Source: Alteromonadales bacterium alter-6D02 (lineage in GTDB: Bacteria > Pseudomonadota > Gammaproteobacteria > Enterobacterales > Psychrobiaceae). Taken from it: a DNA stretch of 64,000 nt. The DNA lies in contig PIZK01000026.1 in the NCBI GenBank assembly GCA_002835545.1, positions 1 to 64,000 of the forward strand. The letters run 5' to 3'. The translations under genes were made by a program, and so were the position numbers. Below, piece by piece: positions 36,587 through 44,813 of the stretch (the stretch's first letter is position 1; every line of letters starts with the position of its first letter). The notes under the pieces were generated by a model that ran no database searches, was not told the DNA's origin, and was given only the letters and a program-made list of their open reading frames with translations.

Positions 36587-37789
36587 ATGCTTGTACTTCA
36601 TGTGTTTGATCATACGATTCCACTTCATAGTGGCTACACCTTTCGAAGCTTAGCTATCTTACGTCAGCAACATGCGTTAGGCATTAAAACTATTCATGTG
36701 AGCTCAGCAAAGCAACTAGAACAAAAACAAAAACAAGAGCAGGTAGATGATTTACTTTTTTATCGAACCTTTGGTGGGACCTTGTCAAAAGTACCTGTCC
36801 TTAATCAGTGGGATGTGATTCGTTCGTTGAGCAAAAGAATTGAAGAGGTTGTTCTGGAACAACGTCCGCAAGTGATTCACGCTCACTCTCCTTCATTAAA
36901 TGCTATCGCAGCCAGTTCTGTGGCTAAAAAATATAACATTCCATTAGTGTATGAGGTTCGTGCATCTTGGGAAGATGCAGCGGTCAGTCACGGAACGTGC
37001 CGAGAAGGATCATTACGTTACAAGGTTGGGCAATGGCTTGAGCGAACCGCACTGCATCGTGCCAATCATGTTACGACCATTTGCCATGGCTTATCTGATT
37101 ACATTCATCATTGGGGAATATCGCGAAAAAATATTACTATTATTCCCAATGCCGTTGATATTACTAAATTCAATATTATCAAGTCTAAAGACGCTGAACT
37201 TATTGAACAATGGGGGCTAGAGGGAAAAACTGTATTAGGATTTCTAGGGTCTTTTTATCGCTATGAAGGGCTGCATTTATTATTGGATGCAATGCCTGCT
37301 ATTTTGGCCAAAAATCCACAAGCACACTTATTGTTAGTAGGTGGAGGGCCTCAATTAGAGCAATTACAGCAGCAAGTTGAAACGCTAAAACTATCGTCTG
37401 CAGTGACATTTATTGGGCGCGTTAATCACCATGATATAAGCCGCTATTATTCATTGGTGGACTTGTTTGTGTACCCACGAGAATCTATACGATTAACTGA
37501 GATGGTGACACCTTTAAAACCTCTTGAGGCTATGGCGCAACAAGGCTTAGTGGTTGCATCAGATATAGGTGGGCACCGAGAAATGATTGAGAATGATGTT
37601 ACTGGTGTGTTATTTAAGCCCGATGATCCCAACGCGATAAGTCAGGCGATTAATCGATTAATTGCGGATAAAAGTTGCTGGCCGGCGTTAAAGCAGTCGG
37701 GTTACGACTATGTCAAAGCCCAACGCAGTTGGCAGTTTAGTGTTGAGCCTATTGTTAATGTTTATGATGAGTTAACACGAGAGCCTTAA
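36587..37789 (+). CDS. XrtA system glycosyltransferase, GT4 (TIGR04063 type)
   Basis: The 400-residue GT4 family protein opens with MLVLHVFDHTIPLHSGYTFR, a start typical of the exosortase A-linked TIGR04063 group. The acceptor half shows VIHAHSPSLNAIAA and YEVRASWEDAAVSHG. The donor half shows VLGFLGSFYRYEGLHLLLDA, LLVGGGPQLEQL, FIGRVNHHDI and TPLKPLEAMAQQGLVVASDI with conserved Glu. It acts at the cytoplasmic face on a lipid-linked intermediate; sugar donor unknown. It follows the previous gene by 20 bases, with GAGGGAACTG before ATG, and its TAA overlaps the next start (TAATG). Confidence 0.9.
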   Translation: MLVLHVFDHTIPLHSGYTFRSLAILRQQHALGIKTIHVSSAKQLEQKQKQEQVDDLLFYRTFGGTLSKVPVLNQWDVIRSLSKRIEEVVLEQRPQVIHAHSPSLNAIAASSVAKKYNIPLVYEVRASWEDAAVSHGTCREGSLRYKVGQWLERTALHRANHVTTICHGLSDYIHHWGISRKNITIIPNAVDITKFNIIKSKDAELIEQWGLEGKTVLGFLGSFYRYEGLHLLLDAMPAILAKNPQAHLLLVGGGPQLEQLQQQVETLKLSSAVTFIGRVNHHDISRYYSLVDLFVYPRESIRLTEMVTPLKPLEAMAQQGLVVASDIGGHREMIENDVTGVLFKPDDPNAISQAINRLIADKSCWPALKQSGYDYVKAQRSWQFSVEPIVNVYDELTREP

Positions 37790-38853
37790 TGATGAAGATA
37801 GCTTTAATTGGACCGACCCCACCACCTAATGGCGGTATGGCGATGCAAACAAAGCAGCTAGAGCAGTTTTTAATAGCCGCTAATCATGACGTTAAACTTA
37901 TTGCGACAAATGCCCCTTATCCGTTTCGGTGGCTTGCCAAAATACCTATACTTCGAGCTGTGGCTCGCCTGTTTAGTTATATTATTGTCCTATATTCACA
38001 ACTTAAGCACTACCAACTTATTCATTTAATGGCTAATTCTGGTTGGTCTTTTTACCTCTTTGTGATGCCGGTTGTTTATATTGCTAATCGTTATCATATC
38101 CCGGTTGTACTTAACTATCGCGGAGGTTTAGCGGAAGAGTTTTTTGCTAAAGATTGGTTCTGGATAAAAGGATGTTTAAGGCGAGTTGATAAGATTATTG
38201 TACCAAGTTCTTTTTTGCAGCAGGTTTTTGCAAAGTATCAGTTAGAGGCAGAAGTGATACCAAACATGGTCGACTTATCGATCTTTGAATTTAAAGAACC
38301 ACAATTGGTTGCTAAGCCCGTACATATTGTGGTGACAAGAAATTTAGAAGCGATTTACGACAATCAAACGGCCATTAAAGGGTTTGCGGTTTTTCACCAG
38401 CAGTTTCCAAATAGTAAATTATCCATCGCAGGTTCTGGTGAGCAGGATCTGATGTTAAAAGCATTGGTCAAAGAACTAGAGTTAGAGCAAAGTGTTGAAT
38501 TTGTTGGGCGCCTTAATCGTCAGCAAATTGCCTGTCTCTACCAGCAAGCCGACATAATGCTAAATACCAGCTTAGTTGATAATACCCCAAACTCAATTAT
38601 TGAAGCGTTAGCGAGTGGGCTACTCGTGGTTAGTTCAAATGTTGGGGGCATTCCCTATTTAGTGGATGATAAAAAACATGCGCTGTTAGTTGACCCACAA
38701 GATCCAAAATCTGTGGCAGCTAAGTTAAATCAGCTAATGAGTTCACCTGAGTTAGTGAGAAAATTAGCATTTAACGGTAACGAACTGGTCTATCAATTCC
38801 GCCCTGAACTTGTTTTACCTTCACTAGAAAAGCTTTATCGAGAGGTAATGTAG
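37789..38853 (+). CDS. Glycosyltransferase family 4 protein
   Basis: The 354-residue GT-B fold protein has the N-terminal glycine-rich loop GPTPPPNGGMAMQTKQLE, a predicted amphipathic or membrane-touching stretch around residues 55-70 (AVARLFSYIIVLYSQL), LNYRGGLAEEFF and then the donor domain. That domain has VVTRNLEAIYDNQTAIKGFA, AGSGEQDLMLKAL, FVGRLNRQQIACLYQQADIM and LNTSLVDNTPNSIIEALASG with conserved Glu. It is the fourth glycosyltransferase of the plus-strand arm besides the priming enzyme, so the repeat unit probably has about five sugars, if each adds one. Its start overlaps the upstream stop by one base; ATG 37792 is an equivalent start. The next gene follows after 2 bases. Confidence 0.88.
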   Translation: MMKIALIGPTPPPNGGMAMQTKQLEQFLIAANHDVKLIATNAPYPFRWLAKIPILRAVARLFSYIIVLYSQLKHYQLIHLMANSGWSFYLFVMPVVYIANRYHIPVVLNYRGGLAEEFFAKDWFWIKGCLRRVDKIIVPSSFLQQVFAKYQLEAEVIPNMVDLSIFEFKEPQLVAKPVHIVVTRNLEAIYDNQTAIKGFAVFHQQFPNSKLSIAGSGEQDLMLKALVKELELEQSVEFVGRLNRQQIACLYQQADIMLNTSLVDNTPNSIIEALASGLLVVSSNVGGIPYLVDDKKHALLVDPQDPKSVAAKLNQLMSSPELVRKLAFNGNELVYQFRPELVLPSLEKLYREVM

Positions 38854-38855
38854 CT

Positions 38856-40154
38856 ATGCGTGACATACTGTTATTAACTGTCTCAATTGCATTACTCATT
38901 TCGATATTTAGAAAGCCTTTTTGGGGAGTTCTGATGTGGTGTTGGATTAGTTATATGGTACCCCATAAGCTTTCGTGGGGCTTTATGGTGAATTTCCCCC
39001 TTGCTCAGCTAACCGCTATTATTTTCCTATTTTCGTTTTTAATCAGTAATGAGAAAAAAACCAATACCCTAAGAGGGCCGTTGATTTGGTTGATTCTTTT
39101 TAATTTATGGATTTTTATTACTTACATCGCTAACCCAATGACTTTAGATGCGCAGGGGTCTTTCGACAAGATTTTAAAAATTCAACTCTTTACATTTATT
39201 ACTTATATTCTGCTAACAACACGTGAACGCCTCAATCAAATATTGTGGGTTGTTGCCCTTAGTATTCTATTTTATGGATTTAAAGGTGGAATTTATACTA
39301 TTTTGTCTGGGGGAGGTGGGCGAGTATGGGGGCCGCCAGGTGGTTTTTTCCAAGGTAACAATGAACTAGGATTAACATTATTAATGGCGATACCAATCAT
39401 GTTTTATTTGGGGGCTATTGCTAAGAATAGGTGGCTCAGATGGTTGTCTTGGTTGATCATCGGTCTGAGTGTTATCGCCGTATTAGGGACGCAATCACGC
39501 GGTGCATTAGTTGCTATTTTATGTTGTGGCTTCTTTTTTTGGGTCAAAAGTCACAGCAAAGCGATATCTTTACTTTTAATTCTGATGGTTTTACCCATTG
39601 GCTACAATTTTATGCCACAGAGTTGGCATGATCGAATGTCGACTATCGTCGAGTCCGATGAGCAGTCTTATGACTCTTCGGTGCAAGGCCGATTTAATGC
39701 GTGGCGTATGAGTTTTAACTTGGCTACATCACAACCATTGGGTGGAGGGCTTGATAGTTTTACAAGAGAGAACTTTTTTCTCTATGCGCCAAACCCTGAT
39801 GACTTTCATGACGCCCATAGTATTTATTTTAAAGTGTTAGCTCAACAGGGGTTTGTCGGGTTATTACTCTTTCTCGGCATGTGGCTCTCTACGTGGCGAA
39901 TGGCGGCAAAGGTGTATCTAAAAACTAAAGATAAAGCAGAATTAGAGTGGGCTAATTTATTAGCTAGGATGTTGCAAATAAGTTTGATTGCTTATGCCTC
40001 AGGGGGAACATTTCTCGGGCTGTCTTATTTTGATTTACCTTATCATATCTTGATATTTGTTGTTGCACTATACAACTTAGTTGAGCAAAAGCTTGAGCAA
40101 GAGCCAGAGTCTGAAAAATCTGCAACAAATTATAATAATGTTTTAGTTTCATAG
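38856..40154 (+). CDS. XrtA-associated O-antigen ligase/polymerase-like membrane protein
   Basis: The 432-residue protein has about ten transmembrane helices and a Wzy/WaaL-type central loop. Visible marks are the N-terminal FWGVLMWCWISYMVPHKLSWG stretch split across two helices, GTQSRGALVAILC and the large periplasmic loop (about residues 255-315) with VQGRFNAWRMSFNLA and FHDAHSIYFKVLAQQGFVGL. These match the TIGR03097 group, annotated as a putative O-glycosylation ligase of exosortase A systems. It could polymerise the repeat unit or transfer it to PEP-CTERM proteins; which one is not known. No Wzx-type flippase is found nearby. It is the last large gene of the arm and ends 73 bases before the small ABM-like gene. 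Confidence 0.88.
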   Translation: MRDILLLTVSIALLISIFRKPFWGVLMWCWISYMVPHKLSWGFMVNFPLAQLTAIIFLFSFLISNEKKTNTLRGPLIWLILFNLWIFITYIANPMTLDAQGSFDKILKIQLFTFITYILLTTRERLNQILWVVALSILFYGFKGGIYTILSGGGGRVWGPPGGFFQGNNELGLTLLMAIPIMFYLGAIAKNRWLRWLSWLIIGLSVIAVLGTQSRGALVAILCCGFFFWVKSHSKAISLLLILMVLPIGYNFMPQSWHDRMSTIVESDEQSYDSSVQGRFNAWRMSFNLATSQPLGGGLDSFTRENFFLYAPNPDDFHDAHSIYFKVLAQQGFVGLLLFLGMWLSTWRMAAKVYLKTKDKAELEWANLLARMLQISLIAYASGGTFLGLSYFDLPYHILIFVVALYNLVEQKLEQEPESEKSATNYNNVLVS

Positions 40155-40227
40155 GATTAGCTAATTGCATTTTTTGTTTAAAACAAGTAAATATAGAGTA
40201 AATAACAAACAAAGATAGTGAAGGCAT

Positions 40228-40521
40228 ATGATAAAAGTAATAATTGAACGAACAATAGTACCGGGAATGGAATCGACCTATGAAGCTGAAGCTAAGCGAA
40301 CGCTTAATGCAGTCATGGGGGCTAGTGGTTTTATCTCCGGGACATCTTATATCGATATGAACAACCCGAACCTGAGAACGATTATTACTAATTGGGAAAA
40401 TATTGCGAGTTGGAACCGTTGGTTTAAATCAGAGTTGCGCCGTGATGTTAATTATAATATTGCTCAAATTCTTGAGGGTGAAGAGAAGATTAAAGTATTA
40501 ATGCTGCAATCACTTTCGTAA
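40228..40521 (+). CDS. Small ABM-like (dimeric alpha-beta barrel) protein at XrtA operon end
   Basis: The 97-residue protein looks like an antibiotic-biosynthesis-monooxygenase (ABM) fold. It has a first strand IKVIIERTIVPG, a helix TYEAEAKRTLNAVMGASGF, a central strand (GFISGTSYIDM), then TIITNWENIASWNRWFKSE, the usual helix with Trp and Trp-x-x-Trp-like positions. It ends without a signal peptide. ABM proteins are small dimers that act as oxygenases, heme-degrading enzymes or structural partners; a function here is not known. It follows the O-ligase gene by 73 bases in the same direction with GAAGG upstream, so it is probably the last gene of the XrtA arm. Confidence 0.75.
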   Translation: MIKVIIERTIVPGMESTYEAEAKRTLNAVMGASGFISGTSYIDMNNPNLRTIITNWENIASWNRWFKSELRRDVNYNIAQILEGEEKIKVLMLQSLS

Positions 40522-40567
40522 TGGTAAAAGTAGTCCTTAACACCGTTGTCTAAAATAATTTAAATTA

Positions 40568-40690
40568 ATACCCATTCCATTAATTACCTGAACATTTTGC
40601 GATCTAAACGAATAATAGCTGCGTTATTTAGTGGCGACATGGATGTCGCTACTTAGATTATGTTTAGAACGCATCAACGACCAATCGTAT
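40568..40690. repeat. Partial MITE-like repeat in 630-bp intergenic gap
   Basis: The gap 40522-41151 holds no supported gene. Positions 40568-40630 match the left half of the element at 26993-27160 (ATACCCATTCCATTAATTAC, then TCTAAACGAATAATAGCTGC and GTTATTTA), with about three quarters of positions shared by eye. It is followed by an 11-bp hairpin AGTGGCGACAT/ATGTCGCTACT around a GG loop (about 40630-40653) and a mirrored GTTTAGAACGC. The right terminal repeat is not seen, so this copy is truncated or diverged. The remaining 400 bases presumably hold the acnB promoter. Confidence 0.5.
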
Positions 40691-41086
40691 GTGAGATGGT
40701 GCTTTGTCGCTAATACTGAAAGGACATGGTTGTTTAACCCGTCAACAAGTAGTTAAATATTGTCGCTGCCTTGCTCGAAAAAATGCAGCTTTTTACATAG
40801 AGCACAGCCAGTCTAATTTGGGATCGTAATCAATGAAATATATCAGCTAATTCTAAATCAAAGGGCTGGTTTTTATATAGTCATTTGGGCCTACGACTAA
40901 TTATCTAGGCTAATTGCAATAGCTATTTCGACGAACTATCTCTTCTGATAGTTAACTAAACTCAATGTTTACCTGTGGTATAAATGAAATTTCTATCGGG
41001 TATAACCTGTATGAATGTCGTTTCTGCATTCAAAGGATTTATAGTAGGTAAAAAATCAGGTAGAGTATGCCCTAAAATTATTCCCA

Positions 41087-41130
41087 GCTAATGACGATGA
41101 GCATTAGCAAACGATGATGAGCATTAGTAA
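41087..41130 (+). promoter_or_regulatory. Hairpin and short tandem repeat in acnB leader
   Basis: GCTAATG pairs with CATTAGC (41087-41108) around an 8-base loop, just 44 bases before the acnB ATG. Overlapping this, GATGAGCATTAG-C/T-AAACGAT is present twice in tandem (41096-41136). The pairing could form in the mRNA leader near the ribosome-binding site, or the sites could bind a repressor. The start of acnB has only a weak GAGAG ribosome-binding site. Confidence 0.35.
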
Positions 41131-41151
41131 ACGATAGCGAGAGAGTGTCCA

Positions 41152-43959
41152 ATGAGTCTGTATTTAGAATATTTAGCAGAAATAGAAAACCGTAAGAACG
41201 AACTAGGTCTTGCGCCAAAGCCAATCGACAGCGCTGAGCTGTTATCTGAAATCATCGCTCAAATCAAAGATACTGATAACGAGCATCGTGAAGCTTCTTT
41301 AAAGTTTTTCACTTATAACACGCTACCAGGCACAACAAGCGCTGCCGGTGTTAAAGCTGCTTTCTTAAAAGAAATCATCCTAGGTCAAGAAACTGTTGCT
41401 GAAATTTCAGCTGAGTTTGCTTTTGAACTATTATCTCACATGAAAGGTGGTCCTTCGATTGAAGTGCTACTTGATTTAGCCCTAAGTGATGACGCATCAG
41501 TTTCTGCACCAGCTAGCGATGTACTAAAAACACAAGTATTCTTGTACGACGCTGATACAGCTCGTCTAGAAGCTGCTTTTAAAGCAGGTAACTCTGTAGC
41601 TAAAGACCTTTTACAAAGCTACGCTAATGCTGAGTTCTTCACTAAATTACCTGAAGTAGCAGAAAAAATTGACGTTGTGACTTACATTGCTGGTGTGGGT
41701 GATATCTCAACTGATTTATTATCGCCTGGTCACCAGTCTCACTCTCGTGCTGACCGTGAATTACACGGCCAATGTATGATCACGCCAGAAGCACAACAAG
41801 AAATTGTTGCTCTTCAAGAGCAGCACTCTGACAAAAAAGTTATGTTGGTTGCTGAAAAAGGCACCATGGGTGTTGGTTCTTCACGTATGTCTGGTGTAAA
41901 CAACGTAGCACTTTGGGCAGGTCAACAAGCGAGCCCATACGTACCGTTTATCAACATCGCTCCAGTTGTTGCTGGTACGAACGGTATCGCACCAATTTTC
42001 TTAACTACCGTTGATGTAACTGGCGGTATTGGTCTTGACCTTAAAAACTGGGTTAAAAAAGTTGATGCTCAAGGTAACACTGTTACTGACGCAAACGGCG
42101 ACCCTGTATTAGAAGAAGCTTACTCAGTTGCTACTGGTACGGTATTAACTATCGATACTAAAGCGAAGAAACTATTTAATGGTGAAGAAGAGCTAGCTGA
42201 TATCTCTTCAGCATTCACTCCACAAAAAATGGAATTCATGAAGGCGGGTGGTTCTTACGCGGTAACCTTTGGTAAGAAATTACAAACATTCGCTGCTGAG
42301 ACACTAGGTGTAGAAGCTCCTGCGGTATACGCACTTGCAAAAGAAGTTTCTCACGAAGGTCAAGGTTTGACAGCTGTTGAGAAAATCTTTAATCGTAATG
42401 CTGTAGGTGTTGCATCGGACGCACCTTTACACGCTGGTTCAGACGTTCGTGTTAAAGTAAACATTGTTGGTTCTCAAGATACAACAGGACCTATGACTTG
42501 TCAGGAATTAGAAGCGATGGCTGCTTCTACTATCTCTACGTCAGTTGACGGCGCGTTCCAATCTGGTTGTCATACTGCATCAGTATGGGACAGCAAAGCA
42601 AAAGCAAATACGCCTAAGTTAATGGCATTTATGAACGCGTTTGGTGTAATCACAGCTCGTGATCCAAAAGGCGTTTACCATTCAATGACTGACGTTATCC
42701 ATAAAGTATTAAACGACATCACTATTGATGATCGTGCAATCATTATCGGTGGTGATTCACATACTCGTATGTCTAAAGGTGTAGCGTTTGGTGCTGACTC
42801 AGGTACAGTTGCTATCGCGCTTGCGACGGGTGAATCGGCAATGCCAATTCCAGAGTCTGTAAAAGTAACATTTAAAGGCAACATGGCAGGTCACATGGAC
42901 TTCCGTGATGTGGTACACGCAACTCAAGCGCAAATGCTTAAGCAGTTTGGTGGCGAGAACGTATTCCAAGGTCGCATCATTGAAGTACACATTGGTACAC
43001 TTTTAGCTGACCAAGCGTTCACTTTCACTGACTGGTCTGCAGAAATGAAAGCAAAAGCGTCAATCTGTATCTCTAACGATGAAACACTTATCAAGTCTAT
43101 TGAACTTGCTAAGAGCCGTATCCAAATCATGATCGACAAGGGTATGGAAAATGAAGCGGGTATGTTAGGTGGCCTAATGAAACTTGCTGACGAGCGTATC
43201 GCTGGTATTAAGTCTGGTGAGCAGCCGCCACTGTCTCCAGATGATAACGCTAAGTACTACGCTGAAGTAGAAATTGACTTAGACGCTATCGCTGAGCCAA
43301 TGATTGCTGACCCAGATGTAAACAACGAAGACGTATCTAAGCGTTATACTCATGATGTGATTCGTCCTGTTTCATACTACGCTGATAAATCGGTTGATTT
43401 AGGCTTTGTTGGTTCTTGTATGGTTCACAAAGGTGACATGCAAATCATCGCACAAATGCTTCGTAATATGGAAGCACAAGGTAATACGATTGAGTTTAAA
43501 GCACCATTAGTTGTTGCTCCACCAACATACAACATTGTTGATGAGTTAAAAGCTGAAGGCGATTGGGATATTCTTGAGAAGTACTCAGGTTTCGTATTTG
43601 ATGATGATGCGCCTAAAGGTGAAGCACGTACTAAGTACGAGAACATTTTATACCTTGAGCGTCCTGGTTGTAACCTATGTATGGGTAACCAAGAGAAAGC
43701 TGAACCAGGTGACACTGTTATCGCCACTTCAACACGTTTATTCCAAGGTCGTGTTGTAGCTGATACCGCTGAGAAGAAAGGTGAATCACTACTAGGTTCT
43801 ACACCGTTAGTTGTTCTATCGACAATTCTGGGTCGCTTCCCTTCAATGGACGAGTACAAGGCTGCAGTTGAAGGCATTGACCTAACTCGTTTCGCTCCAC
43901 CGACTGAAGAAATGACAACAAAATATGTTGAGCAAGCTGTACCTGTAAAAAGAGTATAG
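41152..43959 (+). CDS. acnB: Aconitate hydratase B / 2-methylisocitrate dehydratase, long form
   Basis: The enzyme of 935 residues interconverts citrate and isocitrate in the TCA cycle and probably acts on 2-methylisocitrate too. Order of parts: helical HEAT-like N-terminal domain (1-165), swivel domain with GDISTDLLSPGHQSHSRADR and GTMGVGSSRMSGVNN, then catalytic domains. Cluster-region motifs are VGSQDTTGPMTCQELEAM, FQSGCHTASVW, GGDSHTRMSKGVAFGADSG and the cluster Cys pair GCNLCMGNQEKAEPG. It is about 70 residues longer than the E. coli enzyme (865) and diverges from it in many blocks, including an insert around residues 300-350 (KKVDAQGNTVTDANGDPVLE). From memory it resembles AcnB of Bacteroidota. 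It is a single-gene unit, with a bidirectional terminator after it. Confidence 0.95.
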   Translation: MSLYLEYLAEIENRKNELGLAPKPIDSAELLSEIIAQIKDTDNEHREASLKFFTYNTLPGTTSAAGVKAAFLKEIILGQETVAEISAEFAFELLSHMKGGPSIEVLLDLALSDDASVSAPASDVLKTQVFLYDADTARLEAAFKAGNSVAKDLLQSYANAEFFTKLPEVAEKIDVVTYIAGVGDISTDLLSPGHQSHSRADRELHGQCMITPEAQQEIVALQEQHSDKKVMLVAEKGTMGVGSSRMSGVNNVALWAGQQASPYVPFINIAPVVAGTNGIAPIFLTTVDVTGGIGLDLKNWVKKVDAQGNTVTDANGDPVLEEAYSVATGTVLTIDTKAKKLFNGEEELADISSAFTPQKMEFMKAGGSYAVTFGKKLQTFAAETLGVEAPAVYALAKEVSHEGQGLTAVEKIFNRNAVGVASDAPLHAGSDVRVKVNIVGSQDTTGPMTCQELEAMAASTISTSVDGAFQSGCHTASVWDSKAKANTPKLMAFMNAFGVITARDPKGVYHSMTDVIHKVLNDITIDDRAIIIGGDSHTRMSKGVAFGADSGTVAIALATGESAMPIPESVKVTFKGNMAGHMDFRDVVHATQAQMLKQFGGENVFQGRIIEVHIGTLLADQAFTFTDWSAEMKAKASICISNDETLIKSIELAKSRIQIMIDKGMENEAGMLGGLMKLADERIAGIKSGEQPPLSPDDNAKYYAEVEIDLDAIAEPMIADPDVNNEDVSKRYTHDVIRPVSYYADKSVDLGFVGSCMVHKGDMQIIAQMLRNMEAQGNTIEFKAPLVVAPPTYNIVDELKAEGDWDILEKYSGFVFDDDAPKGEARTKYENILYLERPGCNLCMGNQEKAEPGDTVIATSTRLFQGRVVADTAEKKGESLLGSTPLVVLSTILGRFPSMDEYKAAVEGIDLTRFAPPTEEMTTKYVEQAVPVKRV

Positions 43960-44000
43960 TACGCAATAGAATCTCTACAGCTAGCTGTCGAGTAAGATAG

Positions 44001-44040
44001 AAAAAGCCCCTAATTATTGAACAATAATTGGGGGCTTTTT
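44001..44040. terminator. Bidirectional terminator between acnB and soxR
   Basis: AAGCCCCTAATTATTG pairs with CAATAATTGGGGGCTT around a 2-base AA loop, flanked by A5 on the left and T7 on the right. It can end acnB on the plus strand and soxR on the minus strand. Confidence 0.9.
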
Positions 44041-44052
44041 TTGTTCTCGTAA

Positions 44053-44517
44053 TTAAATGACGTTTCTATCAAGGATCACCGCGCCATTTCCTTCCTTAAC
44101 TAAAATGTCGTCGGGGTTATATAGTGGGCACTTGTCCATTGAAAGGCAGCCACAACCGATACAACCTGTCAAAGAGTCCCTAAGCTTTGTAAGGTAATTA
44201 ATGCGTGCTGTTAGCTGACCGTGCCACTGGGATGATAGTTGGTTCCAATCGTCTTTAGTGGGTGTTCTGTTTTTAGGTAGGGTAGTAAAGGCTTGCTTGA
44301 TCTCCTGTAAACTAACTCCCACTTTTTGTGCGGCCTTAATTACAGCCACTCGACGTAAGACATCGGGCGCATAACGACGCTGATTACCGTTATTACGCCA
44401 TGACTGAATTAATCCTTTCTCTTCATAAAAGTGCAGTGTGGACACCTTAACGTCACATCGCTTTGCAACGATCCCCACACTTAGTTCTATTTTTTGCTGT
44501 GTTGATGGCTTACTCAT
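44053..44517 (-). CDS. soxR: Redox-sensitive MerR-family activator SoxR
   Basis: The 154-residue protein has an N-terminal winged HTH (VGIVAKRCDVKVSTLHFYEEKG) and the R-x-x-GNQRRY segment. After the dimerisation helix comes the 2Fe-2S binding cluster Cys119-x2-Cys122-x-Cys124-x5-Cys130 in CIGCGCLSMDKC, at the same positions as in E. coli SoxR. The length and tail (LYNPDDILVKEG) also match. Oxidation or redox-cycling agents activate it. It faces a canonical SoxR operator/promoter at 44569-44599 that drives genes on the plus strand. I see no soxS nearby, so this SoxR probably controls its targets directly, as in many non-enteric bacteria. Confidence 0.95.
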   Translation of the reverse strand: MSKPSTQQKIELSVGIVAKRCDVKVSTLHFYEEKGLIQSWRNNGNQRRYAPDVLRRVAVIKAAQKVGVSLQEIKQAFTTLPKNRTPTKDDWNQLSSQWHGQLTARINYLTKLRDSLTGCIGCGCLSMDKCPLYNPDDILVKEGNGAVILDRNVI

Positions 44518-44568
44518 AACTATTCATCACTCGAATATTGAATATTTTCATTTTAAGAAAAAAAACAC

Positions 44569-44599
44569 TTTACCTCAACTTAAGTTGAGGTTTTATGAT
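44569..44599 (+). promoter_or_regulatory. SoxR-box promoter with 19-bp spacer
   Basis: An 18-bp perfect palindrome CCTCAACTTAAGTTGAGG (44573-44590) sits between a -35 like TTTACC (44569-44574) and a -10 like TATGAT (44594-44599), with a 19-base spacer. This is the layout of MerR-family promoters and closely follows the enterobacterial soxS promoter. It reads to the right, into the 44-residue ORF at 44629. Confidence 0.92.
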
Positions 44600-44628
44600 G
44601 TGCTCACTTAAACACAAAGGGGAAAGGA

Positions 44629-44763
44629 ATGAGGTATTTATTTTTAAATTCAGAGCTTAACGAGAAAGCTAACCAAAATAAAACGACACAAACGCCGCTG
44701 CAGAGAGCAAGTGTGTCGAGCATATTTAAATTATTTAACCGCACCATGAGCCATAAATCTTAA
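44629..44763 (+). CDS. SoxR-controlled small protein, 44 residues, unknown function
   Basis: The ATG at 44629 has a strong ribosome-binding site (GGGGAAAGGA, ending just before the ATG) about 30 bases downstream of the SoxR promoter -10. The frame encodes 44 residues: MRYLFLNSELNEKANQNKT, then TQTPLQRASVSSIFKLFNRT and MSHKS, ending at TAA 44761-44763. It is basic, with a short hydrophobic or amphipathic C-terminal helix (SVSSIFKLFNRT). I recognise no family. The VOC gene starts 50 bases after it, so both are probably on one SoxR-dependent transcript. Translation is supported by the ribosome-binding site and position only. Confidence 0.65.
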   Translation: MRYLFLNSELNEKANQNKTTQTPLQRASVSSIFKLFNRTMSHKS

Positions 44764-44813
44764 TTACTGAAAGAATGGCGCGCACAGTATATGAATTTAA
44801 AAAGGAGAACAAC

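Noticed and set aside
43425-43877. 150-residue reading frame antisense to acnB
   Set aside because: It overlaps strongly conserved acnB codons and lacks any family feature.
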